Assembly: GCA_021821225.1 (NCBI GenBank)
Contig: JAKACR010000065.1
Span: 1 to 11,151, forward strand
Origin: Bacillota bacterium
GTDB lineage: Bacteria; Bacillota; Bacilli; Alicyclobacillales; SLC66
Direction of reading: 5' to 3'
DNA: 11,151 nt
Positions 5,640 to 11,151 of the stretch are shown piece after piece. The notes under the pieces are model-generated. The model did no database searches. It was not told where the DNA came from and saw nothing but the letters and a program-made list of their open reading frames with translations. Position 1 is the first letter of the stretch. Every line of letters begins with the position of its first letter. Both the position numbers and the translations under genes were made by a program.

Positions 5640-7085
5640 ATGAACTCGATAGCCCAGGAGAGGCGCTACCTTCTCCGCAGTACGGCCGTGTCGTTTGGCG
5701 GTCTGTTTGTCAATCAGACCCTGCAGACCGCGGGCGGCGTCGTGATGGCTCGCCTGATCGCGAGTCCCACGCTGTTCGGTCAGATCAATGTAATGCTGCA
5801 GATCCTCGGCATGAGTGGTCTGTTTCTGAATGCGGGCCTGAACTCCGCGGCCACTTTTTTTGTCGCCAAACACGGTGCAAAAGCCATCCGGACCGTGTAC
5901 GGTCCCGCACTGGCGGGCAGCTTCCTGGTCGGCGCGCTGGCGGCGGCCGTGCTGTCCCTGCTTTCGGCGCCGATCGCCGCCGTCTACCACGTTCCGGAAC
6001 TGTCGCCCGGCCTGATCGCCGGATCGTTCGTCCTTCTCACCAATTCCCTGATCAATGTCGGCATCGCGCTCTTTTCCGGCATGCGCCGCTTCGCCATTCA
6101 GGCTTATCTGATGGTGACGGCCACACTGCTGTCCGTCGTCGGCATGGTGGTCGGTATCCTGCTTTCTCCCCAGACTTCCTCCGGCCTTCCCGTGATCGCC
6201 GGCGTCATGTCGGCGACCAACGTCCTGACGTGCGCCGTCGTGCTTTTTTGCGTCCGCTTCGTATACCGCGCGCCCGCGCTGGTCCCGCTGAACGGGCGGC
6301 GCATGTGGCGCATGCTGCGCTACGGCGTGCCCATCTACGCGGGAAATATCGCCAAAGCGTTCCAGCAGTCCTTCCTCGTCGTCATCACGGGCGCCACCTC
6401 CATCGTGGATGCAGGATACCTGAGCAACGCCATGAAACTCGCCGGTTATCTGAACATCATCACGTGGGCGTTCAATATCGTCGCGCTGCCCTTCCTGTCG
6501 CAAGCCGCGCACTCGGAGGTCGACGCGCGGCGGCGTGCGACACTGTGCTTCCGTTATAACAACTTCATCCTTTTGCCGCTGACCCTGCTGCTTTGCATGT
6601 ACCCGGACGCGCTCATCCTGGCTCTGTTCGGCGCAAAGTATGACACCGCTTCCTCCGTGCTCTACGTTCGCCTGACGGCGGTCGGCGTGCTGTTCTCCTC
6701 CGTGAGCCGGCTCGGCGGCATGCTGCTGAGCGGCATCGGTCGCACCCGCGCAAACTTCTGGACCATGATCGTATCCGGCGCGCTGGTTTTTTTCGCCGCC
6801 CCCATCGCGGTCCGGCAGGCTCCGGCGCTGGGCACGGCGGTGTTCGTGCTGGGCTGGGGACTGTCCGCCGCATCGCTCTTCTGGTTCCTGGTGCATGACG
6901 GCCTGTCGCTTGACTGGCGCCGGGCATTCGTGGAACCGCTTCTCCCCACGGCCGCGCTGGCCGTCATCCTCGAAGCCGGCGCACTCGTGCCGCACGGATC
7001 CATTCCCGCCGCCATTCTCGGCCTGTCCGGCGCATCTGTCGCCACATGGCTGCTCGAACGTCCGATCTTCCAGCCAGCCGCCTGA
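5640..7085 (+). CDS. Polysaccharide/lipid-linked oligosaccharide flippase (Wzx-like, MOP superfamily)
   Basis: 481 residues from the ATG at 5640, preferred over the ATG at 5628 because GGTGG lies 6 nt before it and nothing lies before the other. The protein starts MNSIAQERRYLLRSTAVSF, a short polar N terminus followed by about 12-14 hydrophobic segments to the C terminus (ending LLERPIFQPAA). This fits the Polysacc_synt family of the MOP exporter superfamily: a first helix with GGLFVNQTLQTAGGVVMAR, the FGQINVMLQI and LNAGLNSAATFFVAK stretches of helices 2-3, and Arg/Lys-rich cytoplasmic loops. Such proteins flip undecaprenyl-linked glycans or lipid II-like intermediates across the membrane. 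No glycosyltransferase lies beside it in the window, so the glycan is unknown. A DNA-damage or multidrug MATE exporter is less likely, as the order of conserved stretches is not MATE-like. Confidence 0.85.
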   Translation: MNSIAQERRYLLRSTAVSFGGLFVNQTLQTAGGVVMARLIASPTLFGQINVMLQILGMSGLFLNAGLNSAATFFVAKHGAKAIRTVYGPALAGSFLVGALAAAVLSLLSAPIAAVYHVPELSPGLIAGSFVLLTNSLINVGIALFSGMRRFAIQAYLMVTATLLSVVGMVVGILLSPQTSSGLPVIAGVMSATNVLTCAVVLFCVRFVYRAPALVPLNGRRMWRMLRYGVPIYAGNIAKAFQQSFLVVITGATSIVDAGYLSNAMKLAGYLNIITWAFNIVALPFLSQAAHSEVDARRRATLCFRYNNFILLPLTLLLCMYPDALILALFGAKYDTASSVLYVRLTAVGVLFSSVSRLGGMLLSGIGRTRANFWTMIVSGALVFFAAPIAVRQAPALGTAVFVLGWGLSAASLFWFLVHDGLSLDWRRAFVEPLLPTAALAVILEAGALVPHGSIPAAILGLSGASVATWLLERPIFQPAA

Positions 7086-7263
7086 ACATCGGTCCACAAT
7101 GCCCCTGCAACGTAATTGAAATCTGAAATAGTCCCCCAAATCCACATTTTCAAGCGAATTTTAATCGCCGCCCCGTAGGATCAGACAGACGGCGAACTAT
7201 GCGGCCGGAATTCTGTCGGTATTTTAAAATTCTATGGAATACTCATGAGGGGCGAACGTTGCC
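7086..7263 (+). promoter_or_regulatory. Leader of the RND operon with AT-rich palindromic stretch
   Basis: This 178-bp gap has no hairpin-plus-T-run terminator for the flippase and no clean -35/-10 pair. From 7207 to 7242 it becomes AT-rich, with a 10-bp palindrome ATTTTAAAAT (7221-7230), an inverted pair GTATT/AATAC (7219-7223 and 7238-7242) and a direct repeat AATTCT (7209-7214 and 7228-7233, 19 bp apart). TGGAATACT (7235-7243) is a weak extended -10 candidate. The dyad symmetry next to an efflux operon suggests a repressor site. The ribosome-binding site is probably GAGGGG at 7247-7252, rather far (11 nt) from the ATG. Confidence 0.3.
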
Positions 7264-10200
7264 ATGGCGTCGATTTTCAGCAACAAAACGGGGAAAATCA
7301 TCAGGGTGGGCGTCGCCGTAACCGTCGCCGGCGCCGCCGTGACTGCCTATGCGCTGCATGGACGATCTCCCGTCAAAGTCATGGCAGCCCAGCGGGCGAC
7401 GGCCGCCCAGGGCAAGTCGGTCTATGTTCAGACGGGCGTCGCACACATCGGTACGGTGCGCCAGATCATCCAACTGTCAGGTTACGTGGTCAGTCCGGAG
7501 GCGGTCGACGTCGGACCGCGCGTGGCGGGCGTCCTGCGCTCGATCGACGTGAGCGTGGGACAGCGGGTTGCCGCCGGCCAACTGCTTGCGCAGCTTGTGA
7601 ATAACACCCAGCAGGCGGAACTGCAGATCGCAGAGGGGACGCTGTCCGGCGCACAGGGCAAATTGGCGCAGGCACAGCAGAGTGCCAATCCCGTCAGCGT
7701 CGCCATTGCGAAGGACAACATCCGCCTGGCGCAGGACAAACTGGCGGCGCTGCACGAAGGCCCTCCGCCGGCCAAAGCGGCGCAGGCGCGGCAAGTGGTG
7801 GCGGCGAACGCGCGCAGCCTCGCGCAGTTGCAGGCGCAGTCTGCCTTTCTGGACTCCGCGCGCAGTCCGCAGCGCATCGCCCTGCTGGCTGCGCAAAACG
7901 CGCTCGCCAGCCTGAAAAGCGGCCAGAGTCCGCTGGCGCTGGCGATCCAGAACGCCCAAAACGCGCTGACCGCCCTGCAAAACGGGACGGCCCCGCAGGC
8001 GGTGGCGGTGAGCGCCCAGCAGCAGGCGATGGCGACGGGTAACGTGAGCCTGCAGACAGCGCAGAGCAATCTGACGCACACACAGGCCGCCACAAGTCCG
8101 CAGGGCATCACGCTCGCCAATGACCAGACCGCACTCCAGCAGGCCCAGCAGAACGTGACGAACCTGCAGCAGCAATTGCAGCAGGCAAACGCGGGAGGCA
8201 GTGTGACGCCAGCCGAGCAGGCGGCGATCCAGGCGGCGCAGAACAATGCGACCGCCATCCAGAGCGCGAACAGCCCTCAGGAGACGGCCGTGGCAAACGA
8301 CCAGCAGGCGCTGGCGAACGCGCAGACTGCGCTCGCCGCGCTGCAGAGCCAGCAGCCCGCGGCTTCCGGCACCGCAGCAGCCAGTGTGAACGTCGCGCAG
8401 GAAAACCTGTCATCGGTAGAAAGCAACAGCAGTCCGCAGGGCGTCGCGGTGCAAAACGATCGGGCGACACTGAACTCATTGAACACTCAGTTACAACAAG
8501 CGCAGAGCGCCTCGTCGCCCAATCAGACCACGATCTCCACCTTGCAAGGAGAGATATCTCAAGCGCAGTCCAAGCTCGCCGCCGACCAGGCGACATGGCA
8601 AGCCGCGATCCAGAACGCACAAAATCAGTTGACGATCGCCGAAGCGTCCGCCGCGCAGCAGGCGAGCGGCGCGCAGACCGCCTACCAGTCGCAACTGTCC
8701 GCCGCGCAAAACACCGTTGCGCAGGACCAGGCGAAGCTGGCGGCCGACCAGGCCGCTTTGAGCCAGGCGATCGACCAAGCGCAAAACCAGCTCAACCAGG
8801 CCACGGCAAGCGCCCAGACGCAAACCCAGAATTCCGTCTCGCAACTGCAAAACCAGATCAGCTCCGCTCAAGCGGCGGTCGTGTCCGCGCAGGACAAGGT
8901 GACGCTCGACCAGGCCAACTGGACCAACGCGATCAGCCAGGCGGAGGATCAGGTGAGCGCGGCGGAGGCGGCGGCGCAGCAACTGAACGCCTCCAACCAG
9001 GGCAAGCTGGCCATGCTTCAGGCCACAGAGAGGCAGGCAGCGCAAACCGCGCAGAATACGCTGACGACGGCCAAGGCACAGTACGCGCAGGCACTGCGCA
9101 GCGCGGAGCAGGCGGTGCAGACCGCGCAGGCCAATGACACGACCGCGCAGCAGCACATGCAGGCGGCGCTCGTGAAAGCAGAGACCACTCTCACTGGCAG
9201 CAAGCTGGCACTCGCCGCGCTGACCGCCCCACCGCAACCCGCCGCCGTCCAGGCGGCCCAAACCGCTGTCCAGGCGGCCGACAGCAAGTTGCAACTGTTG
9301 CTGCACCCGTACAATGCCGGCACCCTGCAATCCCTGACCGGCGCGGTGCGCGTCGCGCAGGGGCACGTCACACTGGCACAGCAGACGCTCGCGGCCACGG
9401 AGGTGACGGCGCCTTTCCCTGGCGTCATCACAGGCGTGGCCGCATCGCCGGGCGCTGCGGTGGCGGCGCAAAAACCTGTCATCAGCATGATCGGCAATAC
9501 GCTTGAAATCCAGGCGGCCATGAACCAACAGGAGATCGGCCAGGTGCGCCAAGGCGACCCGGTCAGCTTCACGCTGCCGTTCAATCCGAACCGGTCCTAT
9601 CCCGGAACAGTGGCGTCCATCTCGCCGACGGTCAATCCACAGACACTGTCTTTCACGGTCACGATTGCGCCGAAAATGAAAATCTCCGGCATGGCGGGAG
9701 GGGAGACTGCATACGCGCACGTCGTGACGCGGTCCGACACGCACGCCGTGCTCGTGCCGACCGCGGCGATCGTCAGCCAGAACGGCGCGCCGCAGGTATT
9801 TATTGTACAAAAAGGCCGCGCACTGCTGAAAAATGTCTCCACGGGCGCGGTGCAGGGCTCCTTCACGCAGATCACATCCGGCGTGAACGCGGGAGAGCAG
9901 GTCGTCACGCTGGGGCAGACGTTCCTGTCGCCCGGCGATCGCGTGACGGTGGCCAATACCGTCGCGCGTCTGGCAAGTGCGGGCAGCAAGGCAGGAGGCG
10001 CGGCGCAGGCCGGTACTGGTGCGAATTCCGGTGAAGCGGCGGCGGGCCATACGGCGAAGTCCGCCGCGGGCGGTGGCGCCAAGGCCGGTCATGGCGGCAA
10101 AAGTACGCAGAGCAAGTCGTCCGGCAAGAGTACGCAGACAGCGAAAGGCAAGCACCACAAGGGCAAGCATCATAAGAGCAAGCATCGTAAGAGCAAGCAT

Positions 10201-10323
10201 CATAAGGGCAAGCATCGTAAGAAAAAACCCGCGGGCAAAACGACCGGCGCCAGCAACAAGACGGCCGCGGCCCAGTCCGGCCAACCGGGCGTGAGTGGAG
10301 CGAGTGGAGTGAAAACGCCGTGA
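7264..10323 (+). CDS. RND/HlyD-family membrane-fusion adaptor with giant coiled coil and Lys/His-rich tail
   Basis: A 1019-residue adaptor, more than twice the usual 350-450. Residues 13-31 form one membrane segment or uncleaved signal. Residues about 65-112 are the first half of the lipoyl domain (LSGYVVSPEAVDVGPRVAGV; VSVGQRVAAGQLLAQL). Residues 113-712 are an Ala/Gln-rich coiled-coil region. Residues 713-745 are the second lipoyl half (VTAPFPGVITGVAASPG), 746-825 the beta-barrel and 826-900 the membrane-proximal domain. Residues 900-1019 are a Gly/Ala/Ser/Lys-rich extension with five GKHHK-like repeats (962-986). Adaptors of this family connect an RND pump to an exit duct. Here the hairpin, normally some 60-120 residues, is about 600. 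Prolines punctuate its first part (143-419) while 420-656 has none. It overlaps the permease gene by 4 bp, so the two are translationally coupled. It acts outside the membrane, anchored at the N terminus. The C-terminal tail is novel to me. Confidence 0.9.
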   Translation: MASIFSNKTGKIIRVGVAVTVAGAAVTAYALHGRSPVKVMAAQRATAAQGKSVYVQTGVAHIGTVRQIIQLSGYVVSPEAVDVGPRVAGVLRSIDVSVGQRVAAGQLLAQLVNNTQQAELQIAEGTLSGAQGKLAQAQQSANPVSVAIAKDNIRLAQDKLAALHEGPPPAKAAQARQVVAANARSLAQLQAQSAFLDSARSPQRIALLAAQNALASLKSGQSPLALAIQNAQNALTALQNGTAPQAVAVSAQQQAMATGNVSLQTAQSNLTHTQAATSPQGITLANDQTALQQAQQNVTNLQQQLQQANAGGSVTPAEQAAIQAAQNNATAIQSANSPQETAVANDQQALANAQTALAALQSQQPAASGTAAASVNVAQENLSSVESNSSPQGVAVQNDRATLNSLNTQLQQAQSASSPNQTTISTLQGEISQAQSKLAADQATWQAAIQNAQNQLTIAEASAAQQASGAQTAYQSQLSAAQNTVAQDQAKLAADQAALSQAIDQAQNQLNQATASAQTQTQNSVSQLQNQISSAQAAVVSAQDKVTLDQANWTNAISQAEDQVSAAEAAAQQLNASNQGKLAMLQATERQAAQTAQNTLTTAKAQYAQALRSAEQAVQTAQANDTTAQQHMQAALVKAETTLTGSKLALAALTAPPQPAAVQAAQTAVQAADSKLQLLLHPYNAGTLQSLTGAVRVAQGHVTLAQQTLAATEVTAPFPGVITGVAASPGAAVAAQKPVISMIGNTLEIQAAMNQQEIGQVRQGDPVSFTLPFNPNRSYPGTVASISPTVNPQTLSFTVTIAPKMKISGMAGGETAYAHVVTRSDTHAVLVPTAAIVSQNGAPQVFIVQKGRALLKNVSTGAVQGSFTQITSGVNAGEQVVTLGQTFLSPGDRVTVANTVARLASAGSKAGGAAQAGTGANSGEAAAGHTAKSAAGGGAKAGHGGKSTQSKSSGKSTQTAKGKHHKGKHHKSKHRKSKHHKGKHRKKKPAGKTTGASNKTAAAQSGQPGVSGASGVKTP
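7687..8523 (+). repeat. Proline-punctuated helical repeats inside the adaptor
   Basis: At least seven units begin with a proline motif followed by a similar helix: NPVSVAIAKDN (142), SPQRIALLAAQNAL (201), SPLALAIQNAQNAL (222), APQAVAVSAQQQA (243), SPQGITLANDQTAL (278), SPQETAVANDQQAL (337) and SPQGVAVQNDRATL (390). A related one, APPQPAAVQAAQTAV, recurs at 655, near the end of the coiled coil. Spacing is 21 residues in places (201, 222, 243) and 53-59 elsewhere. The pattern resembles duplication of the hairpin motif of HlyD/YbhG-type adaptors. Confidence 0.6.
10147..10221 (+). repeat. Five 15-bp tandem repeats encoding the (G/S)KH(H/R)K tail
   Basis: Five in-frame copies of RGCAAGCAYCRYAAG at 10147, 10162, 10177, 10192 and 10207 encode GKHHK, GKHHK, SKHRK, SKHHK and GKHRK (residues 962-986 of the adaptor), followed by KKK. 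A multiple of three keeps the frame, so copy number could vary without breaking the protein. Preceding it are two near-identical GKSTQ-coding stretches (about 10094 and 10123). Confidence 0.85.
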
Positions 10324-11151
10324 ACCTGACCGAGATCGCTGTCAAGCGCCCCGTCACCATTCTCATGGTGGTGCTCGGGCTGGCGGTGATGGGCACCATC
10401 TCGTACGGACTGTTGCCCGTGCGCGAATTGCCGAACGTCCATTACCCTTATCTGCAGATCACGGTCGACGATCCGGGGGCGGACCCGCAGGATGTGCGTC
10501 TCAGCGTCACCGACCCGATGGAAAACGCGCTGACATCCGTCAACGGCATCACCTCGATGACCGCCGTGTCCATGCAGGGGGTTTCCAATATCACCCTGCA
10601 GTTTTCCACAGGCATCTCTCTCGGCACGGCGGCCAACGATGTGGCGCAGGCGCTCCACTCCGTCGCGCGCAAGCTGCCGTCCACGGCGAGCCTGCCCAGC
10701 ATCTCGGAGACCAATCCGGCGGCCACGCCGATTCTCAGTCTGTCCCTGTCCGGAAAATTGAACCAGACACAGATGTACACGCTGGCGCAAAACACCATCA
10801 CACCCGCGATCGAGAGCGTGCCCGGCGTCGGCGCCGTCAACGTGCAGGGCGGTCTCATTCCACAGATCAATGTGCAGGTGCACGAATCCGCCATGCTCGC
10901 CTACGGCGTGACACTGCCGCAGATCCGGACTGCCCTCGCCGCGCAGAACTCCAGCGTGCCGAGCGGGGCGATCAACAACGGTTCGCAGACGTATTCTGTC
11001 AGCACGAACTCCCCCTTCGCGTCCGTGCAAGCCTTGCAAGGCGTGGTGATCCCGATCGCCGCGCCAAAAGGCGGCGCGGCCGCGATCGGCCTGCCCGCGC
11101 TCGCGGCCATGCAGGGCGGTCTTGCGCCAGGCGGCGCGGGGGCGGGAGATC
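10320..11151 (+). CDS. RND efflux permease (AcrB/HAE1-like), 3' partial
   Basis: The GTG at 10320 overlaps the adaptor's TGA (GTGA), with GGAG 10 nt upstream, and the frame stays open to the end of the window (277 codons of an expected 1000 or more). The N terminus MNLTEIAVKRPVTILMVV is typical of the family, with the first membrane helix at about 11-32 and then ELPNVHYPYLQITVDDPGAD (36-55), which matches the LPV..YP....V...YPGA stretch of AcrB. GVSNITLQFSTGISLGTAANDV (87-108) and ESVPGVGAVNVQGG (165-178) belong to the porter domain. The pump uses proton flux to export hydrophobic or amphiphilic compounds; the substrate is unknown. From about residue 246 the usual porter sequence gives way to a Gly/Ala-rich stretch (APKGGAAAIG to APGGAGAGD) just before the window ends. 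Confidence 0.93.
   Translation, partial: MNLTEIAVKRPVTILMVVLGLAVMGTISYGLLPVRELPNVHYPYLQITVDDPGADPQDVRLSVTDPMENALTSVNGITSMTAVSMQGVSNITLQFSTGISLGTAANDVAQALHSVARKLPSTASLPSISETNPAATPILSLSLSGKLNQTQMYTLAQNTITPAIESVPGVGAVNVQGGLIPQINVQVHESAMLAYGVTLPQIRTALAAQNSSVPSGAINNGSQTYSVSTNSPFASVQALQGVVIPIAAPKGGAAAIGLPALAAMQGGLAPGGAGAGD

Noticed and set aside
7127..7153. Possible third, degenerate copy of the intergenic repeat (GTCCCCC followed by AATCCACATTTTCA, like minus-strand 3150-3180).
   Set aside because: Only short blocks match copy A's neighbourhood and the 34-bp core is not recognisable, so chance is a fair explanation.
8491..10284. A 597-codon minus-strand frame opposite the adaptor.
   Set aside because: It is a composition artefact of the Ala/Gln-rich coding strand (Leu/Arg/Cys-rich translation), with no domain or ribosome-binding site.

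Overview
The window is GC-rich (roughly 60%) bacterial DNA. I read it as chromosomal sequence from a Gram-positive, probably Bacillota (an acidophile/Alicyclobacillaceae-like lineage is a guess). The grounds are an acyltransferase fused to an SGNH esterase of the OatA type, a near-perfect AAGGAGG ribosome-binding site, SigA-type promoters, and a radical-SAM maturase of the clostridial anSME type. No rRNA, tRNA, CRISPR array, transposase or phage gene is visible.

Layout. (1) 1-1630, plus strand: 3' part of a membrane O-acyltransferase with a C-terminal SGNH esterase domain; its start lies outside the window. (2) 1759-2163, minus strand: a small Myb/SANT-like DNA-binding protein with an open frame but no usable start codon, possibly frameshifted. 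(3) 2275-5322, minus strand: three metabolic genes in the order rpiA, an anSME-type radical-SAM/SPASM maturase with a SEC-C tail, and a sugar phosphate isomerase/epimerase. The 83-bp rpiA-maturase gap holds a good promoter. The 211-bp maturase-isomerase gap holds a striking two-tier palindrome and one copy of a 34-bp dispersed repeat. (4) 5323-5639: divergent intergenic region with the second copy of that repeat, two other inverted repeats and candidate promoters in both directions. (5) 5640-7085, plus strand: a polysaccharide flippase (Wzx-like). (6) 7264-11151, plus strand: a two-gene RND efflux operon. Its adaptor is about 1019 residues long, with an approximately 600-residue Ala/Gln-rich coiled coil and a Lys/His-rich tail. 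It overlaps the start of an RND permease that runs off the window.

How the genes fit together. The two ends and the flippase concern the cell envelope: cell-wall or polysaccharide acylation, glycan export and efflux. The minus-strand block is sugar-phosphate metabolism plus a protein-modifying enzyme whose substrate is not in view. The most unusual items are the giant adaptor, which in a monoderm could be long enough to cross the thick wall, and the two-tier palindrome in the leader of the isomerase gene. The palindrome's outer arm overlaps a small hairpin that would sequester the ribosome-binding site.
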